From an uncultured Allomuricauda sp. (lineage in GTDB: Bacteria; Bacteroidota; Bacteroidia; Flavobacteriales; Flavobacteriaceae): a stretch of DNA of 34,983 nt. The position numbers and the translations under genes were made by a program. This document shows, one piece after another, positions 15,663-24,191 of this stretch (positions are counted from its first letter, which is position 1; each line of letters begins with the position of its first letter). The stretch spans positions 1 to 34,983 of the forward strand of contig NZ_CAKZYF010000198.1 of the NCBI RefSeq assembly GCF_937884665.1, in the 5' to 3' direction. Under the pieces are notes generated by a model, which was not told the DNA's origin, ran no database searches, and worked only from the letters and a program-made list of their open reading frames with translations.

Positions 15663-16685
15663 ATGAAAAGTCTATTCGTTATTCTATTTCCCTTATTTCT
15701 AATCAGTTGTGGTACCACTAATATGGTGGAAACTTCAATGGTAAAAGAACCAAATGGCACTGAGAGGGTTAATAAAAAAATGGATGGTACTACTTTAGTT
15801 TCTGGTGCAAAGCACCTACAATTTACCGATACGAAACGTATCGGAGAAATCATGGGGTATCTGGCTTCAGACGATTTAAAAGGGCGTGACTCGGGAAGTG
15901 AGGGTATCGAAATGGCGGCGAGATATATCGAAGATTATTTTAGAACCTACAAAGTTGCACCATACTATCCTGAATATCGAGATACGCTATCCAACTACAG
16001 AAAAACATCATTTAATGTCGTTGGGATGGTAGCAGGTTCCGACCCAAAATTAAAGGACGAATTCATTATGATCGGAGCGCATTACGATCATATCGGAATC
16101 ATCAAAATAGAAAATGGGGACGCTATCGCCAATGGCGCCAATGACAATGCTTCTGGTACAACATCGGTGATGGAACTGGCCCGTTACTTTGGTACAAACC
16201 GAACCAATAAAAGGAGTTTGATATTCGCTTTGTTCAGTGCAGAAGAAAAAGGATTGTTGGGCTCAAAACACATGGCAAAGAGAATGAAAGCCGATAGTTT
16301 GAACCTCTACACCATGCTCAACTTCGAGATGACGGGAGTGCCTTTACGCGGAAAGGACTACACGGTTTACATCACCGGTTTCAAGAAATCCAACTTAGCG
16401 GAAGTGAGCAATAAATATGCTCAAGAAAACCTGGTGGGATATCTACCTACAGCTAGAGAGTTCAATCTGTTCCAGAGATCGGATAACTACCCGTTTCACA
16501 AGGAATTTGGTATTCCTTCGCATACTTTCTGTACTTTTGACTTCACAAACTTTGCTTTTTATCACCGTGTTGGCGATGAAAATGAGTTAATGGATTTTAA
16601 TCACATGGCTACTTTGGTAAATAAGCTCATCCCCGTTGTAGAAGGTATTGCAAATGCCAATACGCAAGAAGTCAAAATAAATTAA
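15663..16685 (+). CDS. M28 family metallopeptidase, lipoprotein
   Basis: M28 peptidases are two-zinc aminopeptidases or carboxypeptidases. The 340-residue product has a lipoprotein signal peptide with the lipidated Cys16 (LFLISC), so it acts in the periplasm or at a membrane surface. The zinc site is visible as GAHYDH (His140, Asp142), the bridging Asp161 in NGANDNASG, the catalytic Glu pair at 194-195 (FSAEEKGLLGS), an acidic ligand at 222 (NFEMTG, where many relatives have Asp) and a terminal His in the FYHRVGDEN segment. All catalytic positions appear intact, so it should be active; the substrate is unknown. It follows the pdh operon after a strong terminator and so needs its own promoter, which I could not identify in the 27-nt gap. 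Confidence 0.92.
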   Translation: MKSLFVILFPLFLISCGTTNMVETSMVKEPNGTERVNKKMDGTTLVSGAKHLQFTDTKRIGEIMGYLASDDLKGRDSGSEGIEMAARYIEDYFRTYKVAPYYPEYRDTLSNYRKTSFNVVGMVAGSDPKLKDEFIMIGAHYDHIGIIKIENGDAIANGANDNASGTTSVMELARYFGTNRTNKRSLIFALFSAEEKGLLGSKHMAKRMKADSLNLYTMLNFEMTGVPLRGKDYTVYITGFKKSNLAEVSNKYAQENLVGYLPTAREFNLFQRSDNYPFHKEFGIPSHTFCTFDFTNFAFYHRVGDENELMDFNHMATLVNKLIPVVEGIANANTQEVKIN

Positions 16686-16725
16686 CCAGGTATCTCACTA
16701 GGAATGCATTGGAGAAACTTTTAGT

Positions 16726-17403
16726 ATGGGCAACATTATAATTACAGGTACCAGCAGAGGTATTGGTTTTGAGTTGGTCAAGCTTTTTGCACAAGGCGGA
16801 CATCAAATTTTGGCCTTGTCGCGGAATGCCCGACCCGTTTTGGATTTACAGTTGCCCAATGTGCATGCTTTTCCATTTGATTTAGGAAACGCCGAACATT
16901 ACAATGACCTAGCTACCTTTATAAAAGATTGGCCCAAGGTAGATGTGCTCATCAATAATGCAGGAAGCTTACTGAACAAACCTTTCTTGGAAACTTCTCC
17001 AGAGGAATTTAAAAAGGTCTATGAAGTGAACGTATTTGGGGTTGCTGAGGTAACGCGAAATGTTTTGCCAAAAATGGCCAAGACGGGCCATGTTCTTACC
17101 GTAAGTTCGATGGGCGGTGTGCAAGGCAGCATGAAATTTCCAGGACTTTCCGCCTACAGCTCAAGTAAAGGAGCTGTAATCACTTTAACGGAACTCTGGG
17201 CAGAGGAATTTAAGGAAACGGGTCCCAGTTTCAATGTTCTGGCCATTGGTGCGGTACAGACCGAAATGCTGGCTGAAGCTTTTCCTGGATATGAAGCTCC
17301 GGTCACTGCTCAGGAAATGGCCAACTACATTGTGAATTTTGCTCTTACCGGACATAACTTGTATAATGGAAAGTTGTTGCAGGTGAGCAATAGTACACCA
17401 TAA
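16726..17403 (+). CDS. Short-chain dehydrogenase/reductase family oxidoreductase
   Basis: Classical SDR enzymes are NAD(P)-dependent oxidoreductases with a Rossmann fold. The 225-residue protein has the nucleotide-binding motif TGTSRGIG at residues 7-14, with Arg11 after the second position often seen in NADP-preferring enzymes. It also has the structural NNAG at 77-80, the catalytic Ser at 127 or 128, and Tyr144-x-x-x-Lys148 (YSSSK). The C-terminal cap is short, and the substrate cannot be inferred. It follows the M28 gene by 40 nt and precedes the SprT-like gene by 36 nt on the same strand, which suggests co-transcription without suggesting a shared pathway. The start is the ATG at 16726. 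Confidence 0.92.
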   Translation: MGNIIITGTSRGIGFELVKLFAQGGHQILALSRNARPVLDLQLPNVHAFPFDLGNAEHYNDLATFIKDWPKVDVLINNAGSLLNKPFLETSPEEFKKVYEVNVFGVAEVTRNVLPKMAKTGHVLTVSSMGGVQGSMKFPGLSAYSSSKGAVITLTELWAEEFKETGPSFNVLAIGAVQTEMLAEAFPGYEAPVTAQEMANYIVNFALTGHNLYNGKLLQVSNSTP

Positions 17404-17439
17404 ATCCAACATGTTCCATAAAGCTGTACTTTTGAAAAT

Positions 17440-18039
17440 GTGAATGTTACCTTGAGCAAATATTTGCCCCAAGGGGCCGTGAAGCCTTGTTTTGAATTGA
17501 TCAAAGCGTACGAAGTGCACCTGAAAATCGTAAACCATAGGGTTACAAGACATGGAGATTATCGGAAACTGCCAGAAGGGAGGCATCAAATTACGGTAAA
17601 TGCCTCCTTGAATAAATATCGATTTCTTATCACTTTAATTCATGAGATTGCCCATTTAGTGGCTTTTGAAACTTATGGTCGATTTATCAAGCCCCATGGA
17701 AAAGAGTGGAAAAAAACCTTTCAACAATTGATGTTGCCCTTTATCCGACCTGATATTTTCCCTTCGCAACTACTCCCTTTAATTGCCAATCATTTTAAAA
17801 ACCCAAAGGCAAGTAGCAGCACAGATGCGCGATTGGCTATAGCGCTCAAAGCTTTTGACCTTGAAGAAAGAAGTAACCAATATGTTTACGAACTGCCATT
17901 GGGGAGCACTTTCCGTCTCTACAACGGTAAATTGTTCAAGAAAGGTGAAAAGCGAATAAAGCGGTATGAATGTGTGGAATTGGGCACGGGCAAAGTATAT
18001 TTGTTTCAGCCCAATGCAGAGGTCGAAATGATATCGTAA
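17440..18039 (+). CDS. SprT-like zinc metalloprotease domain protein (GTG start)
   Basis: The 199-residue protein carries the SprT-type zincin motif HEIAH (His68, Glu69, His72) followed by a third candidate ligand His86 (KPHGKEW). Eukaryotic Spartan relatives cleave DNA-protein crosslinks; the role of bacterial SprT-like proteins is not established. The C-terminal part (LPLGSTFRLYNGKLFKKGEKRIKRYEC) is a basic, beta-rich segment resembling the zinc-ribbon-like tail of the family but with few cysteines. The best start is the GTG at 17440 (MNVTLSKYLP): no in-frame ATG occurs before the conserved region, and the N-terminus agrees with flavobacterial relatives as I remember them. A nearby ATG at 17438 runs straight into a stop. 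No signal peptide is present, so it is cytoplasmic. Confidence 0.85.
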   Translation: MNVTLSKYLPQGAVKPCFELIKAYEVHLKIVNHRVTRHGDYRKLPEGRHQITVNASLNKYRFLITLIHEIAHLVAFETYGRFIKPHGKEWKKTFQQLMLPFIRPDIFPSQLLPLIANHFKNPKASSSTDARLAIALKAFDLEERSNQYVYELPLGSTFRLYNGKLFKKGEKRIKRYECVELGTGKVYLFQPNAEVEMIS

Positions 18040-18140
18040 ATACAAAATAAAGACCGTTTCGAGAACAGGGGATAAATTCTGTACGCATTTTGTAGCAGGT
18101 ACTTCTTCAAGTTGAAGATGCCAGTAAAACCATATTAAGG

Positions 18141-19220
18141 ATGAATAAAAATTATTATGCCGTCTTGATGGCAGGAGGCGTGGGATCGAGATTTTGGCCT
18201 GTGAGCACATCCTCGTATCCCAAACAATTTCATGATATGTTGGGAACGGGTCAAACCCTGATTCAAAAAACATTTGAACGTCTCAATCAGTTTGTTCCTA
18301 CTGAGAATATCCTGATTTTGACCAATGAAATGTACAATGCCATTGTATTGGAGCAGTTGCCCATGGTGACCCAGGACCAAGTGGTTTTGGAACCCGCCAT
18401 GCGGAATACTTCGCCCTGTATTCTGTACGCCTCCCTCAAAATTCAGAAAATGAATCCCAATGCGGTAATGATCGTGGCACCCAGCGATCATTGGATTGAG
18501 GATGAGAATGCCTTTGCCCATGACGTAAAAACTTGTTTTGACAAGTGTGAAAAGGAGGCTGTTCTCTGTACTTTGGGCATTCGACCTACTTTCCCAAATA
18601 CGGGATTTGGGTACATCGAATTTGAAAAGGAAAGTGACCAAAAATTGAAAAAAGTGATTCAATTTCGGGAGAAACCTGACTATGAAACGGCCAGAGAGTT
18701 TCTGAAACAAGGTAACTTCTTATGGAATGCTGGGATATTTATGTGGAGTGTGGAGACCATTGTAGGAGCTTTCAAGAAGTATCAGCCCAGTCAATACAAG
18801 CTATTTCAGGAGGGATATTCCTGTTATAACACGCCCGATGAGCCAGAATTCATCCAGGAAAACTATGAAAGGGCGGAAAACATATCCATCGATTATGCTA
18901 TATTGGAACGGTCCCAATCTATTTTTACGTTACCCGCCAGTTTTGACTGGAACGATTTGGGGACATGGGGTGCATTATATGATAAGTTGGACAAGGATAG
19001 TGCAGAAAATGCTACTGTGAACTGCAGAACCGTGTTGGTCAATGCAAAGAACAACATGATACGCACAGCGACCAATAAAGTGGTCGTGGTTGATGGTTTG
19101 GAAGACTACATTATTGTGGATAAGGAAGATGTACTGTTGATTTACCCCAAGTCCAAACAACAGGACATCAAAAAAGTTCGAGGTGAAATAAGCGACACTT
19201 TTGGGGAACATTACGCTTAA
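18141..19220 (+). CDS. manC: Mannose-1-phosphate guanylyltransferase
   Basis: This enzyme makes GDP-mannose from mannose-1-phosphate and GTP for polysaccharide and glycolipid synthesis. The 359-residue protein begins with the nucleotidyltransferase signature MAGGVGSRFWPVS and the PKQF lysine motif (residues 10-30). It also shows VAPSDHWIED, FREKPD, LWNAGIFMWS and the family segment SIDYAILERS, with DWNDLGTWGALYD at the C-terminal side. It is the short form: the cupin phosphomannose isomerase domain of the long bifunctional ManC/AlgA proteins is absent, with a short beta-helix-like tail in its place. The DUF389 gene starts 3 nt after its stop, implying co-transcription. The symbol is based on activity, not on an established local name. 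Confidence 0.92.
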   Translation: MNKNYYAVLMAGGVGSRFWPVSTSSYPKQFHDMLGTGQTLIQKTFERLNQFVPTENILILTNEMYNAIVLEQLPMVTQDQVVLEPAMRNTSPCILYASLKIQKMNPNAVMIVAPSDHWIEDENAFAHDVKTCFDKCEKEAVLCTLGIRPTFPNTGFGYIEFEKESDQKLKKVIQFREKPDYETAREFLKQGNFLWNAGIFMWSVETIVGAFKKYQPSQYKLFQEGYSCYNTPDEPEFIQENYERAENISIDYAILERSQSIFTLPASFDWNDLGTWGALYDKLDKDSAENATVNCRTVLVNAKNNMIRTATNKVVVVDGLEDYIIVDKEDVLLIYPKSKQQDIKKVRGEISDTFGEHYA

Positions 19221-19223
19221 ACT

Positions 19224-20666
19224 ATGAGTCAAAATTTATTTAAGGAAGATGAAAATCCAACGGAAGCCAGTTCGGAGGAGGTAAAAAAGGACTTCAAAGG
19301 ACTCTTGGGAAGTGTCCGAAAATTTGCTACGGAGCTGCTCGAAATACGCAGTAATACCGATCCCGTTGCTACGAGGGAATCGATTATTGCTGACATTCCA
19401 TTCAAAGGACATACCTCATGGATATTGATTTGCTCCATTTTTATAGCTTCCATTGGTTTGAACGCCAATTCCACGGCGGTAGTTATTGGAGCCATGTTGA
19501 TTTCTCCCTTGATGGGTCCTATTTTGGGTATGGGAATGTCTTTGGCCATTAATGACGTTGACCTCTTGCGACGTTCCTTAAAAAACTTCGTGGTAATGGT
19601 GGTCCTGAGTGTTTTAACGGCTTATCTTTTCTTCGCTTTTTTTCCACTTCGCGATGAATCTTCTGAACTCTTAGCCCGGACCAAACCAGATATTCGGGAT
19701 GTGCTTATCGCTTTTTTTGGCGGTTTGGCCCTAGTAATTGCCCGGGCCAAAAGGGGTACCATAGCCAGTGTTATTTTTGGGGTTGCAATTGCTACCGCGC
19801 TTATGCCGCCCCTGTGTACCGTAGGTTTTGGTTTGGCCATAGGGAAGTTGCAATATGCCCGGGGTGCCATCTATTTGTTCACCATTAACACTATTTTTAT
19901 CGGTTTGGCCACCTTTCTGGTCATCAAATACCTTCGGTTTCCCATGGTGCGCTATGCAAATTCCCGAAGGAGAAGGTTTATTGCCCGGGTAGCTTCTGTG
20001 GTAGGTTTGGCGGTTATGATTCCGGCAGGGTTTACCTTTTATTATGCCCTTCGGGAAAGTCGATTTTCGGCGGATGCCCAACAATTTGTCAACACGGAGC
20101 TAGAGAGTTTGCCCAATGCCTCCTATTTGAAAAGGAATGTGAATCTTTCCTACAATGCGGATGGAGAAAGTAGCATTGAACTGTTTTCTTTTGGAGAGTA
20201 TCAAATTCCAGAGTCGACACTTCAGATTTTGAATTCTAGATTAAAAGATTACTCCGGATTGAAAAATACTGTGGTGACCGTAAATCAATCCAAAAATACA
20301 AGTTTGGATGAGTTAAAATACATGCAGGCACTTCGGGAAAGGGATTCCCTGGATATTTTGAGCAGAACGGCTCAAATTGCATTTCTACAAAACAAGGTCC
20401 GTGAGCTAACGGATTTGGAAAGAATGCGGATTCCATTTCAGGAAGTGGTTTCCGAAGCCAAGATAAATTACACCGATTTAGCTTCCATTGGATTCGCCTA
20501 TCAAATTCAAACGGATTTCAACAAAACCGATACTATTCCAGTTTTTGAAGTGAAGTGGAAGGACAATGTCCGAAGAACTCAGAAGACAGCTGAACATCAA
20601 AAGTTGACACAATGGTTGAAAACAAGGCTCCAAGATACCACTTTGGTAATCCGGATTGCTGACTGA
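19224..20666 (+). CDS. DUF389 (TIGR00341) family membrane protein
   Basis: The 480-residue protein has a charged cytoplasmic N-terminus of about 60 residues and then about seven hydrophobic segments between residues 65 and 275. The family motif region GLNANSTAVVIGAMLISPLMGPI (residues 78-100) and the second ALMPPLCTVGFGLAIG element (192-207) are clear. The last 200 residues are soluble and probably face the periplasm or cytoplasm as a separate domain (LKDYSGLKNTVVTVNQS, then helices rich in charged residues). No transport or signalling function is proven for the family. Its ATG is 3 nt after manC. Its TGA (20664-20666) is directly followed by the stop of the convergent gene, the two forming the palindrome TGATCA. 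Confidence 0.9.
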   Translation: MSQNLFKEDENPTEASSEEVKKDFKGLLGSVRKFATELLEIRSNTDPVATRESIIADIPFKGHTSWILICSIFIASIGLNANSTAVVIGAMLISPLMGPILGMGMSLAINDVDLLRRSLKNFVVMVVLSVLTAYLFFAFFPLRDESSELLARTKPDIRDVLIAFFGGLALVIARAKRGTIASVIFGVAIATALMPPLCTVGFGLAIGKLQYARGAIYLFTINTIFIGLATFLVIKYLRFPMVRYANSRRRRFIARVASVVGLAVMIPAGFTFYYALRESRFSADAQQFVNTELESLPNASYLKRNVNLSYNADGESSIELFSFGEYQIPESTLQILNSRLKDYSGLKNTVVTVNQSKNTSLDELKYMQALRERDSLDILSRTAQIAFLQNKVRELTDLERMRIPFQEVVSEAKINYTDLASIGFAYQIQTDFNKTDTIPVFEVKWKDNVRRTQKTAEHQKLTQWLKTRLQDTTLVIRIAD

Positions 20667-22493
20667 TCATTCCTTGAACAACATTCCTGAACCAGGAATG
20701 TTTTCGTTTTCGTTCCATGCTGGCTGCCAAAATAGAGTAGTTGCTGCCGCGTCATCCGTATCATGATCATAATATCGAATTCCAAAACGTAAAGAAGACC
20801 AGGAGTTACCGTACATTTTATCCAGATATGAGGTTGGAATTGAAATTTCCATTTGTACCCCATCTTCGGTCTTTTTTTGCACAGTGGATATTTTGACCGG
20901 TAACCTATCTTCTCGAAATACCGGTTTTTCTGATTTAAATGTCCGTAGATAAGCTATCCAATCGCGACCTCTGCCTTCCCCTTCATTAAAAGCGCTCAGT
21001 GAAATTGGGCGGCCATCCAAGTCAAGAATCAACGCATCTTGATTCCAATACGAGCCTTCTTCATCCACGTAAAATTCGTCGTCCTTGATATCAACCGCGA
21101 TATATAGATTGTCTTTATCAAATGCCGTGGCGAATTTGATGGAACAGTCCTCTTTACCCTTGTAATCAAATGGAGCGCCGTCTATATGGTCGACCGTTGT
21201 CCAAGGAATATCCCATTCTTTGAGGTTTCCATCCAGTTTTATTGTTGAGATGGAAGGTATCCCATATTTATAGAAAGGCTTGAATTTTAAGTCCGAAGCG
21301 AAGGCTACATTGGGTCTGTCCTTAAATTCGTAGGTGATCTCGGCTTCAATATTCAAGGTTGAAAATTCCTCCAGCATCTTGTTGTTTATGTTATAAATTT
21401 TAAGATTGAATATGGTCACGTCGTTGGGCTCAACAATGAATTCATTCTTTTCCAGTTGGTAGAAAAAGACATCATCGGCCTGCCCTTTTAGCTTAACATG
21501 CATTCGGGTGTCTGTGCTATTTGTGGCCTTTACACGAGCCAAGATGGTTTCCGGTTGTTTTTCTTCAAGATAAATCGGGTCTATTCGGACAGGGAAAGGT
21601 CTGTTCCGAACGAGTTCAACCAATTCCTCTGTGGTAATGTCTTCATTCCAAATACCATCCAAGAACAAATTGGCCAAAATAGGTCCTTCATCGGTCATGG
21701 TGGCCCAAACCACATGATCGAATTCACCGTAGGCCTTGCCTCTCAACCTACTGCCACCGCCCGTAGTGGCCAAGGCAATATACTTACCGTTGTTTCTTTC
21801 TGTTTTCCAGTAGCGGTGGTAATGCCCGGCAAAAACATTATGCTTTCTATTTTGGAGCAGGGTTTCCACGTCTTTCCAACGTTTGGTGTCTTCTTGTACC
21901 CACAAGGGCTGGTGGATAAAGACCAGCGTCCATTTGACATCGGTATTTTCTTCCAAAGTCTTCCTTATGTATTCGTACTGTGCATCATCAATGGTGCCTC
22001 TACCAGCACCTCTTAGGTTATCTTCGGAGTTAAGGCACAAAAAGAGTACATCTTTATAGACAAAATGGTAATAGGAAACTCCGAATAGTTCTTTCCATTT
22101 TCGCTCCATGACCTCATTGGTGATATCGTGGTTTCCTGGCACATAGAAAAAGGGTACTTTAAGATTCTCGATAAAACCCTGAAATTCCTTCCATTCTGCA
22201 TTCAGTTGAATTGTGTCACGAGTGTAGCCGTCTATCAGGTCACCGACACTCATTACAAATTCAGGTTGCAATAGATTTAATTTCTCAACTCCCGTTGCAA
22301 AAATTCCCGGTCTCCTTCCACCGGTCCTATCGGTTACTATAGCAAATTGAAATTGCTCAGGTGAGGCATTCCATTCAATATGGTTCCAAGGTTTTTGCTC
22401 CGTAGGAATGTCGATGTAGATGGTTGGTTTGACTTGCGCGAAGCTAATGGCAAGAAATGTAAAAAGGAAGGGTAGGGCTAAATAGGATTTCAT
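20667..22493 (-). CDS. Exported metallophosphoesterase with C-terminal CBM9-like domain
   Basis: Starting at the ATG at 22493, the 608-residue protein has a signal peptide (residues 1-20, ending FAQ). A calcineurin-like phosphoesterase domain follows: Asp55 in TDRTGG, GDLID with Asp85, GNHD with Asn121-His122, FIHQPLW and GHYHRY. The usual D-x-H of the first block reads D-x-T after Asp-Arg, so one metal ligand position differs from the classic pattern. After a linker of about 100 residues with beta-sandwich character, residues about 425-608 resemble CBM9-like sugar-binding or DOMON-type domains (LDGNLKEWDIPW; NLYIAVDIKDDEF; NQDALILDLDGR; VQMEISIPTSYL). It is probably a periplasmic or outer-surface phosphodiesterase/phosphatase; the substrate is unknown. 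It is convergent with and directly abuts the DUF389 gene. Confidence 0.88.
   Translation of the reverse strand: MKSYLALPFLFTFLAISFAQVKPTIYIDIPTEQKPWNHIEWNASPEQFQFAIVTDRTGGRRPGIFATGVEKLNLLQPEFVMSVGDLIDGYTRDTIQLNAEWKEFQGFIENLKVPFFYVPGNHDITNEVMERKWKELFGVSYYHFVYKDVLFLCLNSEDNLRGAGRGTIDDAQYEYIRKTLEENTDVKWTLVFIHQPLWVQEDTKRWKDVETLLQNRKHNVFAGHYHRYWKTERNNGKYIALATTGGGSRLRGKAYGEFDHVVWATMTDEGPILANLFLDGIWNEDITTEELVELVRNRPFPVRIDPIYLEEKQPETILARVKATNSTDTRMHVKLKGQADDVFFYQLEKNEFIVEPNDVTIFNLKIYNINNKMLEEFSTLNIEAEITYEFKDRPNVAFASDLKFKPFYKYGIPSISTIKLDGNLKEWDIPWTTVDHIDGAPFDYKGKEDCSIKFATAFDKDNLYIAVDIKDDEFYVDEEGSYWNQDALILDLDGRPISLSAFNEGEGRGRDWIAYLRTFKSEKPVFREDRLPVKISTVQKKTEDGVQMEISIPTSYLDKMYGNSWSSLRFGIRYYDHDTDDAAATTLFWQPAWNENENIPGSGMLFKE
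20680..20710 (+). terminator. Intrinsic terminator for manC-DUF389 lying inside the convergent gene
   Basis: A perfect 10-bp stem (AACATTCCTG with CAGGAATGTT), a 3-nt loop and the tract TTTTCGTTTT. It begins 14 nt after the DUF389 stop and falls within the last codons of the minus-strand metallophosphoesterase gene. On the minus strand it has no T-run, so it should act only on plus-strand transcription. Confidence 0.75.
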
Positions 22494-22585
22494 GATGTCG
22501 CTTTTGGCGAAATTCAACAATCATCCTGAACAAAACCACTCTTTAAGTTTAAGGTTGGGTTACTATTTTAAAATTGGTAACGGTT

Positions 22586-23353
22586 TCAATTTCGTTCTTC
22601 AATGTACATTTGCCTAACTTTTTTGAAGAGTTCGGAGGAATAGACAAAATTGGTCACAGCTTCGTTGTCAGTTTTGAACACTTCTTTGTTGGTGCCTTCC
22701 CATTCTTTGAATCCATTTTTCAGAAAAATGATTTTCTCCCCGATTTCCATAACAGAATTCATATCATGGGTATTGATGACCGTCGTGATATCGTATTCTT
22801 TGGTCAATTCTTGGATCAGGTTGTCTATCAGAATAGCGGTTTTGGGGTCCAAACCCGAGTTGGGTTCATCACAGAACAAATATTTGGGATTCATGACGAT
22901 GGCCCTTGCAATGGCAACACGTTTTTTCATACCGCCTGATATTTCTGAGGGGAATTTTTTATGGGCATCCACTAAATTCACCCGTTCCAGGACAAAATCC
23001 ACACGGTCTTTCATTTCCGCCCGCGATTGTTTCGTGAACATTTCCAAGGGAAACATTACATTTCCTTCTACCGTCATCGAATCGAAAAGAGCACTACCCT
23101 GAAAAACCATGCCCATTTCTTGCCGTAAATCCCTTCTCTGACTTATGGTGAGTTCGGAGTAGAACTGTCCATCATAGCAAATCTGGCCCTCCTCTGGTTC
23201 AAAAAGTCCTAAAAGGCACTTCAGGAATACGGTCTTTCCTGAACCACTTTGTCCAATGACCAAATTGGTTTTTCCTTGGTCAAAACAAGTGGTAATGCCT
23301 TTCAAAATATGGGTTTCGCCAAAAGATTTATGGATGTTTTCTACTTCAATCAT
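22586..23353 (-). CDS. mlaF: ABC transporter ATP-binding protein, MlaF type
   Basis: This is the ATPase of an Mla-type phospholipid transport complex, which keeps outer-membrane lipid asymmetry by moving phospholipids between the membranes. The 255-residue protein has Walker A GQSGSGKT (residues 34-41), Q-loop VFQGSALFDSMTV, signature SGGMKKR, Walker B YLFCDEPNSGLDP and H-loop NTHDM. The SALFDSMTV segment and the GGMKKRVAIARA signature are characteristic of MlaF/Ttg2A. It overlaps the permease gene by one base (TGATG), so the two are translationally coupled. No MCE-domain MlaD gene follows in the window; the next gene on the strand is an unrelated phosphoesterase. Confidence 0.92.
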   Translation of the reverse strand: MIEVENIHKSFGETHILKGITTCFDQGKTNLVIGQSGSGKTVFLKCLLGLFEPEEGQICYDGQFYSELTISQRRDLRQEMGMVFQGSALFDSMTVEGNVMFPLEMFTKQSRAEMKDRVDFVLERVNLVDAHKKFPSEISGGMKKRVAIARAIVMNPKYLFCDEPNSGLDPKTAILIDNLIQELTKEYDITTVINTHDMNSVMEIGEKIIFLKNGFKEWEGTNKEVFKTDNEAVTNFVYSSELFKKVRQMYIEERN

Positions 23354-24090
23354 CAGCCCAATAATAGTTGTGTAAGGATATAATTCAAAATAATGATCAC
23401 TACGCTGGTCCAGACAAAAGAGGTAGTACTGGCCTTTCCCACTTCAAGAGCGCCCCCTTTCATGTAAAAACCATGGTAGGAAGGAATGGTAGCGATGATG
23501 AAAGCAAAAACCACAGTTTTTATAAAGGCGTAGGTAACATGAAATGGAATAAAGTCGAGCTGTAGACCTTTCACAAATTCACCGCTTGGGGCATACCCTC
23601 CGAAAGCCCCGGCAATCCAACCCCCAAATATTCCAACGAACATGGCGACAGCTACCGCAAAGGGATACATCAACATGGCAATTATTTTTGGAAATACCAG
23701 ATAATTCAGCGAATTGACCCCCATGACCTCCAATGCATCAATTTGTTCGGTCACCTTCATGGTCCCTATGCTGGAGGTAATGTAGGAACCGACTTTTCCC
23801 GCCATAATAATGGAGGTAAAGGTGGGGGCAAACTCCAGAATAACAGATTGTCTTGTCGCAAAACCTATCAAACTTTTTGGAATGAGCGGACTGTTGAGGT
23901 TCAACGCGGTTTGTATGGTCACCACTCCGCCAATAAAAAAAGCAATAAAAATGATTATGCCCAGCGACCCAAAAATAAGTTCATCGATTTCTTTAAGTAT
24001 CAGCGACCGCATGATTGGCCATTTGGTAGGTTTTTTAAATACTTCCCAAACCATGATGAAGTATTTTCCAATCGCTTCCAGATAATTCAT
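23353..24090 (-). CDS. mlaE: MlaE-family ABC transporter permease
   Basis: The 245-residue inner-membrane permease pairs with the adjacent MlaF ATPase. It has the amphipathic N-terminal helix (GKYFIMVWEVFKKP) and about five hydrophobic segments. The MlaE landmarks GGVVTIQTALNL, VILEFAPTFTSIIMAGKVG, GTMKVTEQIDALEVMGVN and PKIIAMLMYP are intact, followed by TIPSYHGFYMKGGALEVGKASTTSFV near the C-terminus, residues about 205-231. The E-x-x-A...EQIDAL region contacts the ATPase in known structures. The ATG at 24090 is divergent from pafA with about 100 nt in between. The function by family is phospholipid transfer; the direction is debated in the literature. Confidence 0.92.
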   Translation of the reverse strand: MNYLEAIGKYFIMVWEVFKKPTKWPIMRSLILKEIDELIFGSLGIIIFIAFFIGGVVTIQTALNLNSPLIPKSLIGFATRQSVILEFAPTFTSIIMAGKVGSYITSSIGTMKVTEQIDALEVMGVNSLNYLVFPKIIAMLMYPFAVAVAMFVGIFGGWIAGAFGGYAPSGEFVKGLQLDFIPFHVTYAFIKTVVFAFIIATIPSYHGFYMKGGALEVGKASTTSFVWTSVVIIILNYILTQLLLG

Positions 24091-24135
24091 GCGACTAAAA
24101 TAAGAATATTGCGCTGTATTTAACCTTGATTTAAA

Positions 24136-24166
24136 TTTTAAAAGGGGCGAATAATAGATAGCTTTG
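24136..24166 (+). promoter_or_regulatory. Candidate promoter for the alkaline phosphatase gene
   Basis: TAGCTTTG (24159-24166) is a perfect Bacteroidota -7 element, with TTTT at 24136-24139 as a -33 element after a 19-nt spacer. The expected transcription start lies about 20 nt before the ATG at 24192. No phosphate-responsive operator can be named from the sequence. Confidence 0.5.
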
Positions 24167-24191
24167 TTGGCATTTGATAAAACCGCTTACC

